Source of the DNA: Liolophura sinensis
Taxonomy: Eukaryota; Mollusca; Polyplacophora; Chitonida; Chitonidae
Reading direction: 5' to 3'
Length of the DNA: 64,000 nt
Assembly (NCBI RefSeq): GCF_032854445.1
Contig: NC_088302.1
Coordinates: 8,615,338-8,679,337, forward strand
Under the pieces are notes generated by a model. It did not search any database. It was not told the origin of the DNA and worked only from the letters and a program-made list of their open reading frames with translations. Of the stretch, positions 49,048 to 60,170 are shown piece after piece (within the stretch, counting starts at the first letter, position 1; each line of letters opens with the position of its first letter). Position numbers and translations under genes: made by a program.

Positions 49048-50548
49048 ACATCCATCAACATGTGTTTACAGTGTCGCTTTCTTGTTTTAATGTTGAAGTG
49101 GTTCCTTGGCTCACGTGCACGTGTTAACCCACCTGACTTTCGCGCGTGACGCCTTCGTTTAAGACACTTATTAAATGCGTGGTACCATGGCTTCAGATTT
49201 ATCATTAGACGGTCATATTCCACACGCACCCGGCACTAATAAAAAATTAATGGTTGACATATTCAGGCAAGCTCCGAATTGACACGCCGTGGAAGGACAA
49301 GCCAGGAAATGGATCACATGTATAATTCATCGATGTTGTACTGCGCTGTACAGCAGTCTCTGGATTGTCATACATAAGACTAAATGTCATGTCTATTACA
49401 GACATTTGTTACAAATATTTAATGACTTCGCCAAGACAGGGCCGACGGAACACAAGGGTATTTCACAGCCTTGATCTCACGAAATCGTGTATGAACTAGT
49501 ACTGCCCAGAACACGGCATGCAATCTTTTGCATACATACAAGTATACTTAAACACTCTATAGACAGCGTAATACAAAACACGTTCCGATGTCTTTACATT
49601 TGAATACGAGCCATATAAAATTAATATCAATTCCTAGACAATATTGATACGCCTGTGGAGACAAATCTGCCATAAATCTTTTTTTATCCTGACGAGGATT
49701 TGATATTTTTTAATACGATGCCGAATGCACCATCTGCAGATTACGTTATCTGCACAAGCCGCGGGGTTTTCTGTTGATATGACACCGGACATGAGCTAAT
49801 CAGACAACGTCCACCAGCTGCAAAATGGCCATTATACTGACGACCCTATTTGCCGTGGACTGTAGGACAGGAATGGGCTCTGGGCTTTGCTTCACCCCTG
49901 CACATCAAATACAGCTATCAATATCCACCACATGACTGAAAGGGCTTCCACGCAGGATGCTATCTAACGAGCGTGCCTTGTGCCCCCTAATTTGCCCCCG
50001 CCATCTTCAGCACATGGCTATAAGAAATAAAGTTCCTCATGCCAGTTTCAAGCAGCTTATCCAACTATAACATAATGAAAGTATGGTTATATTCGATGAC
50101 AAATTTACGCTTGCGTAATACAATGGAATTTGCGATTATTCAAAGGGATGTCATTGCAACATTTCTGACGACAGCATGATGGCTGTTTTGTTATGAGTTG
50201 AAAAATCGAATTCAAACGTAATCACTAACGTTTATGGATATTCTTTCTTCAATGTGGCTCCATCGGACAGCTAATAGAAAGATTTCATATCACTCCATTT
50301 CAATCAGCTGGCGTTCTATAATATAATAGTTTTAAAAGTGTAATATACAACATGTAACGCGAAAAAGACGCTACGGTACCTGCAGACTTCTTATGTTCGC
50401 AGCGATTAGTTCCAACGATGGAACTAATTGTGTGTATTTTGTTTGCCTAATTCTGCTTAAGTCAAGAGGCTATGAGCCTCGTACGTTGAGACTAATTAAG
50501 CATTTCATGAACAGTCAAAATAAAACCCTAACTGAAGTAAATTTATTT

Positions 50549-50701
50549 TTTTTTATTTATTTATTTGATGTTTCACGCTGCCGTTTAGAATATTTCACTT
50601 ATACGACGATGACCAGCAATATGGAGGCAGGGAACCAGCCAGCAGCCGGAGAACCCACGACCATCCGCAGGCTGCTTCTAGACCTTTGCACGTACGACCT
50701 T
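50549..50701 (-). mobile_element. SINE-A, 5'-truncated, diverged
   Basis: tttatttatttatttgatgt, ttcacttatacgacgatgac and cccacgaccatccgcaggct match the family in reverse order. In Syt4 intron 1. Confidence 0.82.
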
Positions 50702-51669
50702 AAGTAAACCAGGAAGAGGTCGCATTCACTGTATACATGTGGCCATTTTCCCACAATCACTGTGTAGTCGCAGCCCAGGTCTTACTCTCTGAGAAGTAGT
50801 TTTTATTTTTGTAAGTTTTCTAATCAGCCACACAATGTCACAACATTCATGTTAAGGGCCCATCCCCTCTCCCCTCCCCCATTAGCCTCCTGAAACTGAC
50901 CAACTACAGTCTTCAAAACAAATCCAGGCATTCAGTTTTGTGAGGAGAAATTATAGATTGATCAGACTGTTTGAGAGATAAATATAAAAACACCTTTCAA
51001 ATAAATGAATACACACACTTGAGAGATTTAAAAACGCATAATACTTTAATGCAGACAAGGCCAGTTTGTCTCACACATGGCTGAGGTTAGTATTGCTTTT
51101 TACATTACGGACAGATAGTAATTGACGGTACACATTTATTATTCATGTAATTCAAATTCAACAAGCCTACGCAGAAGTACTATATATGCATATAAAGCCA
51201 GTTTTATATGTTAAGCAGCCTGTCTCGCTTCAGACAGATTCTAACACATACTTTCAAATTCAAAACTTAATCTTTTCCAGTGACTTCTCCTTCTTACCAT
51301 TTTGGGGATAATCATTTAAACAAATTAAGAGGGAAGAAACTCGTTACGTTTCAAACGACAAATCTCCCTCAGGAAATGCCACAGTTTTGAATCCAATCTA
51401 CGACACACAGAGAAAAATTATATCGTCAGGAAAGAATTTATTTGTGAGAATTATTTCCTATTAGAAAGAGGTGTAAGCCTAGCGATCGTCGACACGATGC
51501 CTGTTGTGGGGCATGTGAGGTCATGCGACTGACCGATTCATACCCGCGCATATTGTCCCGGTAGCCCACTGTTTTTATGTCCTCTTTTTGAAGCTGTGTA
51601 ATTTTCCTTCTTAACATTCCTGGATCAACATTTCAATATCAATCTATATTTTTCAATTCTATGTTTCAG

Positions 51670-52466
51670 TTTCCACTGTGACGATTGTTGGTATCTGTAT
51701 CGGGTCTGTAGTGTTCCTTGTCTCGTTGACGGCAATGCGCATTCAAATAGCTACAGACGCCAGGTGGAGCGCGCAATGCGCAAAACAGACTGTCGTCTGC
51801 TATCAAGAAAAGGCTTGAAAGAAAGCAGCAATGGTAACCTGAAGAAAGGTCAAAAGGCCACTATCATGAAATCCAAAGCCACCAGTCCGATCTTCCCACC
51901 ATCCCACGATATTGAGGGCCCATGAGAGGGTCGTGACCCGAAATATGTCGACTTCCGGAGGCGACCCCAGTCAGTACAAATCGGAATGCTACGTGGAAAA
52001 CGAAAAAGATGGTGCCACACCGGAGAAGGAAGAATGCCTCCGGGAAAAGGGGTGTTGATGAGAAGACGCCAAAACTGGGCAACATGTCTTTCTCCGTGGA
52101 GTACGACTCCGCAGAAGACGGCTCTGCTGGTCACCATTCTGCGCGTGTGTGATCTCCCGCCGAGAGACCCCAATGCCGGAGGATGTGACCCCTACATCAA
52201 GCTACAACTCCTTCCGGAGAAGAAACACAAGTGTAAAACCCGAGTGCTGAGGAAGACCCTGAACCCGGTGTACGACGAAACCTTCACGTTTTACGGCATT
52301 CCACAGAATCTGCTCCAAAATATCACCCTGCACTTCGTCATCCTCAGCTTCGACCGCTTCTCCAGAGATGAGATCATCGGGGAAGTCATCTACCCGCTGT
52401 CTGGAGTCCAGGTAGATCAGAAAGAGGTGTCCCTTGTCCAAGGAAATCATGCCACGTTATCTTAAG
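51670..52466 (+). CDS. Syt4: Synaptotagmin-4-like, exon 2: membrane segment, linker, C2A domain
   Basis: After the acceptor ttctatgtttcag the frame gives a membrane segment (VTIVGICIGSVVFLVSLTA), then a basic/acidic linker and a C2A domain. C2A begins LGNMSFSVEY at 52075-52104 and continues from 52106 with TPQKTALLVTILR, DPYIKLQLLPEKKHK and ETFTFYGIP. The FTFYGIP and SFDRFSRDE segments are Syt4/11 signatures. In Ca2+ loop 3 the usual first Asp is Ser (SFDRFS) and the last is Glu; loop 1 keeps both Asp. The exon ends KEIMPRYLK with donor AAG|GTGAGT, phase 0. As given it cannot be read in one frame: changes are needed at about 51733-51752, 51922, 52050, 52105 and 52439, with in-frame stops at 51923-51925 and 52056-52058. 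Consensus errors or a decaying gene are both possible. Family assignment is secure. Confidence 0.92.
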
Positions 52467-54819
52467 GTGAGTAAAGGGTCAATATTTGGTGAAATATTAA
52501 AATCATTAAAAAATGTTAGAGTTCGAATCCGTTTGTATGCAAATTTGTCTCCGGGTTTCGCCCCCATTGCCTTCGTTGTCTCCTGTTTTTGATATCATCT
52601 TGATCCAAAAAATCGAATCATTTTGCTCTGTAAAGATGTGAACTGGTGAGCAGTACAAATTAATTTAGAATATGAAAAACTGAGCCACATGGTCACCGAT
52701 TAGATAAGTAGTTATTGTTTATACTTACATGGTAGCAACCAGAGCCAAGCTGACAAATATATGATATTTGTTAGATGTTAAAACCTCCATCAAACTTATT
52801 CCTCAATTCTATGTGCTTAACTCCTTTGAACTACTTTTTATATTGTAAAGGATACCATGATATGGTATTACATTTCTTTTTGTCCACAAATCAAGTTTTT
52901 TTTCTTTAGATCAGGGCTCAGTTGTTCGGCTTTGAGGAATCATGCGCTGAACACTAGCCATTCAATGTTTTCCATGGTAACTCATTGTGCTGAATTTAAA
53001 GAGCTATACAGAGTCATGAGTTGAATGATAACGATCGAGAAAAAAGTGGATGTTTTTTTTTTCTAAATTATAACCAGTATTAATGGCATTTTACCTGACG
53101 TTACGTCACGCAAGAAAAAACACGACGTCGCTCAGTGTTGACGCCCAGCCTTTTTACATCACTAATGTCATGAAAACTGCCTTACTATTAGCCTGAATCA
53201 ACAGAAGCTACCGAAAATGTTGTTTCCTGAGTCACTTTAGTTATATTTGAGTTTTAGTTTTTGAAACACTTTAGTTATACTTGTCACAATGATGGCACAA
53301 GTAAATGGTGTTTGAATTATGGTATCAAAGTTGCTGTCAAACTCTTCCTTCAGATAATTATAAAATTAATCAGGAATTTTTCTTCAGGAATTGGAGACGC
53401 TCTTTAAGAATAACCTAGATGCACATGACATTTGGATAGGTTAGTGTACATGATGGATAAGTGTGCAAGATGGATTAGTGCACACGATATGGGCTAATAC
53501 TAGAACTTACACAGGTTATCTCATAGGGTATACCACGTTCTTGTGCTCGAGGGTGTTTTAGTGTACATCATTTCTTGACAACAATCAAGTGCTTGTTTGC
53601 AATGTTTACGGATGCCAGAATCAAATTTTATGGGGACCGCCATAATCTCCGATAAAACACCAAGTGCTTGCACCAACCTTCCAGACTTTAAAAACATGGG
53701 TTTAGATGTGTCCTTCGTCTTGATGGATCGCTTCTCGTTTTGCCAGGAATTGCGGTTGGAAGCATCCATTAGGGTAGTGTGTTATCAATTTCAAGGGCAT
53801 CATTTTACCCAATAACTCAGTACTGACAGGACAGGAAGGGGTCCTTAGGACGATGTTCAGAAAGCTTACAATTTCCAAGCTTTAAATGAGAAGCCAAAAA
53901 ATAATGTTGGATAAAAATCGATGATGGAAGCCTACTGCAGCCTGAGTAGACGCACAATGTAAGGATTGCGAGGACTAGGTTAGTCTTCGTGGCCCTCATT
54001 TGCGAGCTTCCGTTCATTTTTTCCTAAGGCATTGAAATTTATAGACACGGATAATTAGACTTTCCAAGGTGTTTTATCATAATCCAGCCTTGGAACGGCT
54101 ATTAATCGTTACAGACATCACGTTTTTAGAAAATGGCGGGGCATTGTCGTGCTGTGGGAAGAGCCTGTCGAGTTTTCCACCTAATTCCTCAGGCATGTTT
54201 CTGGTTTCTTATGGCAGTGTCGTATGGAATCAACCACACGTTTCCGAGACCTCTATGATCCGGTAATTTTAGAGTATACATGTAACTAGGATCGCTTTTA
54301 ATTTATCTGTCACGTATAGACAACGTTATGAGCCTTATACCTGAACCATTTTGAAATTTTACTAATAGTTTCTCGCTGATAGGGGCATCTAGTGGAATAT
54401 GCTTTCTGTAATGAAGTTTTTTAGGTTTAAATTTTAACGTTTAAGATCTTTAAACTTGTAAGCCTATACAATTTTGGGCGGAATTTAGAGTAGCCAAAAT
54501 TTAACGGATTTTACCGATGTCCTGGAACAAATCTCTTTATAAGCCTATCAATATTCTGGTGTCTTTGAACCAGGATTTTAACACGGTGTTTTACTCTATT
54601 GATTCAGATATATTTTGTGTATATTTCATGGGTTCTACCTCTAGTAATATCTACATGTTAGATCAGTTGCAGGAACATCTGTACCGGTACTAAAATGTTT
54701 CCCGTACACACGAAGTAGAAATTCCTCCTCCCGAGCATGTAGGTCTTACACCCGGTGACATAGCACGAGAGATAAAGAGAAAATACTAGCTCGATAACGC
54801 TCGCCTCACGCACTTGTCA

Positions 54820-55110
54820 ATATGGTGTCTTCGATTTCTGGCCATTCCACAGAAATTATCGATCGGAGCCTGTCGCCATGGCAACGCAGCTCATATTTCG
54901 GCTCCGGCCTTCGGTCTGTAGTGAAATCGTGTGATTGTTCGCTTAGGAGATCTCACCTTGCGGGCGAAACTGAGCTCCCCGAGGGATTCCAGCACAACCT
55001 GTCTCCTTCTCTGTCGAGCTTACAAAGGTTGCGGTTCATCTGTTCTGGCCGACATAGGTTAGAAAAACGCTTATGTAAGTCAAAGTTGACAGCACTCGAT
55101 GTCTGCTAAA
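54820..55110. promoter_or_regulatory. CpG-richer island with X-box (RFX site) in Syt4 intron 2
   Basis: The stretch is clearly richer in G+C and CpG than the surrounding intron. At 54872-54885 gtcgccatggcaac matches the X-box consensus RYYNYYATRRNRAC bound by RFX factors. It could be an intronic enhancer or an alternative promoter. Only motif and composition support this. Confidence 0.35.
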
Positions 55111-55382
55111 TGTCAAATATGAGATAACAGTCAATAGAGGACGCCAAAATGCAGACAATACGGCTGACTCAGATTAAATAAATTTTTTGTCTCGGCGTCC
55201 CAGAGTAATTTATATAAGACAATGGAATTACTATGCCGCTGTCATATATTCTAACTGCGTGATTGGTTTTATACCCAACATCTTCTTCTGTTTTTGCATA
55301 TGTTGTTATGTCGGTGTGTCTCAACCATACTGATTTTATTTATACACTAATATTTATGACGCATATACAATACTGTAGAATT

Positions 55383-55434
55383 CTAGCCGCCGTCGTAAAA
55401 GTGAAATATTCTTGACACAAAACACGAATCAAAT
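55383..55434 (+). mobile_element. SINE-A tail fragment
   Basis: tagccgccgtcgtaaaagtg, aaatattcttgac and acacgaatcaaat match the last 50 bp of the family. In Syt4 intron 2. Confidence 0.65.
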
Positions 55435-55471
55435 ATATATTATACGAATCCAGTACTGTAAACATACACAA

Positions 55472-55600
55472 ACCGGCGGATGGTCATAGGTTTTCCTCCG
55501 GGCTCTGCCCGGTTTCCTTGAACCATACTGGTGGTTGTCGTCGTATAAGCGAAAAGCACTCTGTAGTACAACGTAAAATACCAATGAAATAAAATAAACA
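55472..55600 (+). mobile_element. SINE-A 3' half
   Basis: accggcggatggtcataggt, ctccgggctctgcccggttt, gtcgtcgtataagcgaaaag and acgtaaaataccaatgaaa followed by ataaaataaa. In Syt4 intron 2. Confidence 0.82.
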
Positions 55601-56074
55601 TACAGCTATACAACATTGTTATATATAAATTATATACAACATTATATAGAAGAATAATAGAGCAGCATGTAATGCTGCTGTTAACACAGAAAATAATTCA
55701 TATTAATTGTCTCAGTTAAAATTAAATATTTAAACGAGACGGTTTAATTTTCCAAAGTCTTTCGTCTGTAAAACAGGAACACGATATACGGTTCTCGGCA
55801 TCCTATATCCTATGGCTTGCGAAGCTCGGTGTACAGGCAGAGAAAATCTGCATGCAGACAATTTACTAACCATACAAGATACCATTCATGCAATATACAT
55901 TATTATGGGTTTCATGGCAGTACGTAATATTTCATGCTACACAACACAGGGCATTTTCTGGAATAACGTGGTACTGTACTGATCCACATCCTACTCGCCT
56001 TACATAATAAAGTTGATATAAAGGGTTGACGTTAAGGAATGCAAAGGGTCTCTAAACTCATCTATATTCATACG

Positions 56075-56292
56075 TTTCCCAGGAGTCTGTCACCAGTGCG
56101 ATTGGAGAGTTCACGATCAGCTCATGCTGACTTTCATTCCGGCCGTATTTGGGAAGGTTCGCCATCAACCTGCCGATGGCAGTCAGCTTCCCCCAGGCTC
56201 TGCTCGGTGTCCTGTCATCATAATGCTGGCCGCCGTCGCATAAGTGAAATGCTCTTGACCACAGCGCAAAACTCCAATCAGATAAATAAATA
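56075..56292 (+). mobile_element. SINE-A, lacking part of the head
   Basis: cccaggagtctgtcaccagt, gcagtcagcttcccccaggc, tgctggccgccgtcgcataa and cgcaaaactccaatcagata with an (aaat)n end. In Syt4 intron 2. Confidence 0.85.
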
Positions 56293-57372
56293 TCTCTAAA
56301 TTCATATGTGAGCATAGTCGGCCGTCATATACAGTGCCGTCGAAGTAATATCACAGATATCTTTCTAAAGACAGCTGGCTAATACCACATTTTAACAGCT
56401 AAGGAAAACTTTAGAATTCATTAGGTAGTTTCCCACGCATGCTGGCTTTAGTTGACAATAGCTTATAATTTTAACACCTCGTGCAGCTGCTTGAGCAAAG
56501 AGATTTACATTAAGCTAACATATATGTCACATTAAACTGAAAATATGTGTAACTAAAGAACTTATATCATCGCTGAATCGTTATTTCCAGTGTTATGACG
56601 ATTTCCATGGTCATCTTTTGCTGCTGTTTAGTGCAGTCATAGGATATATGAGATATATGAGGATGAGCCCTCATTTCCAGTGTTTTTATCACTATGATAC
56701 GTTTCATCCATTGAACCACTGCTCACCACTATGTTAGAAACATGTCATTTGGTTATTCCCCAAATAGCCAAATAGTGTTTACAACTGTATCCAAGAAACC
56801 ACATATGTAAGAAAGGATATTCGGCGTTACAAAACTTTCGAGCTCATATTATCAAGCTCTTCTTCGCTGTGAACAGATAAATAAAGAGCAGAGCATTTGT
56901 TTCTTTCTGTTGTGGCTGTTGTTTTAATATGTCAGTTTTGAAAAACATCATCGTAACATTTTATTTCTCCATGTACAATGCTTTACCGCTCGGAAACGTT
57001 TCTGTTTTAATAAAAAATATTTTCAAGTTCACAACACGCCATCTTTCACTTGAATTAAGAGGTTCAGTTCTTGTAGCACAACATCTGCCTGAAATACAAT
57101 ACTATTCAAGACCATTCCAGCTTTAAGAATGATATGGTGGATTCCCGCATGCCCTACACCTGGGTCCATAATTTCCACCCCCACTCCCAACACAAAGTGG
57201 ATTATTCTCACCCAAAAGTAGTAGGCTATTCCCTGCATTTATTATTAAACTTTATGTACGGTTGCCTGTTATCAAGGCAGATCTTAGATTCAGGGCCACA
57301 TCTCACAAATGTGCGTTGGTTTTGTGTGAAGTTTACATGTGATTCTAACCTGGAATGTTGTTTGTGTTTCAG

Positions 57373-57496
57373 TTCCATAGCCAGGGACGTGGCGAGCTCC
57401 TGGTGTCGCTGTGTTACCAGCCTGCCGCCAACCGCCTCACTGTCGTCGTACTGAAGGCAAGGAACCTGCCCAAGATGGACATTACTGGACTATCTG
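57373..57496 (+). CDS. Syt4: Synaptotagmin-4-like, exon 3: first part of C2B
   Basis: After the acceptor tttgtgtttcag, 41 codons plus one base read [16 protein letters not shown], then [20 protein letters not shown], before the donor G|GTGAGT. GRGELL-SLCYQ is the standard start of the Syt4/11 C2B domain. The Asp in KMD is the first Ca2+ ligand of loop 1; the second is in the DPY of the next exon. The incoming phase (0) fits the AAG end of exon 2 and the outgoing phase (1) fits exon 4, where g+at makes Asp. No frame breaks occur in this exon. Confidence 0.96.
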
Positions 57497-59390
57497 GTGA
57501 GTGATTTTACAGATTATACTAGAGAGGGAATACTGTAAAGCACTCATTTACTGGCACACTGTACAGGTTTGTGGACCGACCAAACCGGGTAATTATGTAT
57601 GTGACTGTTGATGAACATGGTTGGCCTATAAGCCATTTCAAAGCCATGGTGCTAGCGAACGTGTAACTCGCTACTGCTTAAGCATTTACATGAACTCCAA
57701 GTGCAGGTAAATTAACAAGTGGCCGTATTTCACCGGTTACCCGTAACAATTTGTCAACCATTACACTGTCAACTATGACCCTGCTCTGGATTGGCCCACT
57801 ATGGTGTAGTTTATTCTACTATATACTCACATATGTTTCACTTACTTGATAGTCAAGGGTATGGGTGGAGAAAAGTGAGAAGCCACCGTATTTGGTGACA
57901 GCAAGAGAAACGAAAGGTTCCTGAGAGCTGGGCATACGGCTTTGACAATCCGAAATTATTGAAAGAAACTGAGCAAACCGTCACTCCTCATTTGGTTAAG
58001 TCACTGGTACTTTTGAAGTAATGTCGCAGCCGTTCCATCAGTGTCGGACTAAGCGATCGTGTTGGTGATCATATTGCATTCACATGGTTCGAAGAAGCAG
58101 GATCATACATGATGACTGGTTCCTGAGAGAAGAGAGTGCTCTGGCCTAGGTTTAACCTCAAATCTCCATCACTTATGAGCTCATTTTGTTACTGTAAGGA
58201 GGATATTTTGTATGGGATTTATTTTTGTGGACATAAAGGCAACCAAATAACCTGTTTTTACTATCATGCTAGTGTCTGCTGTGCTTCACCATTGAAATTG
58301 GCTCTATTTGTACTGCCTGGCTGTAGGGGTTCGGAATAAGGGAGGGTCTGTCACTGGCAGTATACCGTGACCACATCATGTGGTTTCAGGCACAACACCT
58401 TCCTTATCCTCCGCCATACTCGTTACAGCGCAAGTGCCGCTCTCTATGATCGCTTTACATCACTGCCACCGCTAGATAAACTTGACCTTTGGGGCATGTA
58501 CGATGGAAACAGGCTTGTTTAGACTTATTCCCACCACTGGTATCCTCGCGCAAAACTGCTTAATCCGCATTAATTAATTAAATCGCTTCAGGCGTTGGTT
58601 AGAACTAAGTTGTGCATACACTTTAGATAAAGAGAATATAATGTGTGTATAATATAATTACAAACAACAAAGGTTGAGTCTATGTGTTTTGTGACATCAC
58701 TCCCTTCCTCATCACCGTGACCCCAGTAACCGCGACATTTTTCAAGATTTCTGTACGTAATTTACTAGAGGTAGCAAGCATGTACATGAACGTAGAGACT
58801 GACTCATGCACCGTAAGAAGTTTGGTCCTGTACATGACGGTAAGGCAGCATGGAAAATATAGATGTGTAGGCATTCCCTACGGCTTGCTACAAGGAGACA
58901 ACGTCGAGATGTGATGTCGAAGCGAAGTAATGACTTTCACTCAACCACAACCTCACCCCCAGCAATCAAACGAGGAAAGCAGCGAAAACTACATTGTACA
59001 TATTGCCTTCATGTCTAGACAAAGAACATAGTTCTAATTGGTTTCTGATGTGGCAGTCAGAAAAATCAATAAACAAGATGGTGGATGGCACAAGTATCGT
59101 TGTAACACGCATGCTTACAAGCCATTTTGCCAAGAGTAATGACTCTTCACCACAGTGGATCCCATTCTGCAGTGAAGATCTTAACAGCTCTTTAAACGGT
59201 TTCATGCATATTCGGCTATCGTTGATAAATTGGGTTTATTGGCTGCCATTGCCTTTAATGGATCATTATTCTCATGAACAAAGTGTTACAACTTATCAAG
59301 TGTATGTCCCGCCAACATTAATCCCCTTGCGTTCGTTTATACCACACAATTCAGTATGCGATCAACAACTCCTATAACACAATACATGCT

Positions 59391-59552
59391 CTCTCCGACC
59401 GTACGTGGGAAGGTGAACCTTCAACGTGCGGACGGCCGTGGGTTTTTGCGGGTTTCAACCCGGTTTTCCTCCCATCATAATGCTGGCCGCCGCCGCCGTA
59501 TAAGTGAAATATTCTTGAGTACGGCGTAAAACACCAATCAAATAAATAAATA
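59391..59552 (+). mobile_element. SINE-A 3' two-thirds
   Basis: gaccgtacgtgggaaggtga, gtgcggacggccgtgggttt, ataatgctggccgccgccgc and attcttgagtacggcgtaaa with an (aaat)n end. It lies in Syt4 intron 3, about 85 bp before the exon-like copy. Confidence 0.88.
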
Positions 59553-59637
59553 TACAGTACATGCTTTTACTCTTTGTGGACAGACAATTCAATACTGTTC
59601 CTTGTCAGAAACTGTCTTAAAGATTTGTCTTTTCCAG

Positions 59638-59824
59638 ATCCTTGGATGAAAGCCTACCAACAGATTTATCTGCTTACATGGAAATCAAACTACTGCACAA
59701 CGGAACAGTGGTTTCAAATAATAGTTTGTCCGTTTTAGGCCTATATACTTACTTACGGACGTTTAAAACTTCTCTGTACACTTCTTTAAGACCCTTTGGT
59801 GGAAATGTACTAGGAAACAAATGA
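59638..59824 (+). pseudogene. Diverged copy of Syt4 exon 4 (decayed or alternative C2B exon)
   Basis: Starts after a very good acceptor (gatttgtcttttccag). In one frame it encodes LSAYMEIKLLHNGTVVSNN, which parallels the C2B segment [20 protein letters not shown] of the real exon at 59863. The eleven codons gct...gga share 24 of 33 bases with the matching codons of the true exon (my hand count). Further on, FKTSLYTSLRPF weakly parallels [13 protein letters not shown]. In the frame set by exon 3 it would read DPWMKAYQQ and stop after 33 residues. It is therefore either a decayed exon duplicate or an alternative terminal exon giving a truncated C2B. Only 38 bp separates it from the functional exon. 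Confidence 0.5.
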
Positions 59825-59862
59825 ACAGCTATTTATAAAAATTCCCTGTCCATCTATTTTAG

Positions 59863-60170
59863 ATCCTTATGTGAAAATCTACCTACTCTACAACGGCCAG
59901 CGTATCGCCAAGAAGAAGACACACGTGAAGAAGCGCACCTTAAACCCAGTGTTCAACGAGTCCTTCCTGTTTGACGTGCCCTACAATGAAGGCCTGATGA
60001 ACATAAGTCTGGAGTTCCTCGTGCTCGACTGGGACCGGGTCACTAAGAACGAGGTTGTAGGCCGCCTGGAAGTAGGAGCTAGAACGCCGGGAGCGACACA
60101 ACATCATTGGAACGAGGTGATCAATTGTCCCAGAAAGCAGATTGCTGAGTGGCACAAGCTAAGAGAATGA
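59863..60170 (+). CDS. Syt4: Synaptotagmin-4-like, exon 4: rest of C2B and stop
   Basis: After the acceptor ctattttag the reading continues (D)[18 protein letters not shown], then [37 protein letters not shown] and the C-terminal [20 protein letters not shown], stopping at 60168-60170. The polybasic KKKTHVKK strand is the C2B site known to bind phosphoinositides and AP-2. Loop 3 keeps DWD with Glu as the last ligand, closer to a Ca2+-binding C2B than the vertebrate Syt4 form. The HW-E-I-PR-QIA-WH ending is the Syt4/11 C terminus. The exon is intact in one frame and its length is normal for the family. Confidence 0.97.

Larger units (their letters stand above)
45172..51669 (+). other. Syt4: Syt4 intron 1 (about 6.5 kb)
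   Basis: Begins GTAAGT and ends ctatgtttcag. Apart from the SINE-A copies and the inverted-repeat element listed separately, nothing coding was recognised. A 74-codon frame at 47692-47916 and a 93-codon minus-strand frame at 48086-48367 have no recognisable domain. The text at 51190-51660 just before exon 2 is unremarkable. Confidence 0.6.
52467..57372 (+). other. Syt4: Syt4 intron 2 (about 4.9 kb)
   Basis: Begins GTGAGT and ends tttgtgtttcag. It contains SINE-A copies and a GC-richer island with an X-box at 54820-55110 (listed separately). No additional exon was recognised; open frames at 53521-53769, 54822-55109 and 57134-57454 have no recognisable domain, the last overlapping exon 3 in another frame. 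Confidence 0.65.
57497..59862 (+). other. Syt4: Syt4 intron 3 (about 2.4 kb)
   Basis: Begins GTGAGT and ends ctatttttag-type acceptor (catctattttag). It contains a SINE-A copy and the exon-like segment at 59638-59824. Elsewhere nothing coding was recognised; a 127-codon frame at 58994-59377 has no recognisable domain. Confidence 0.65.
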
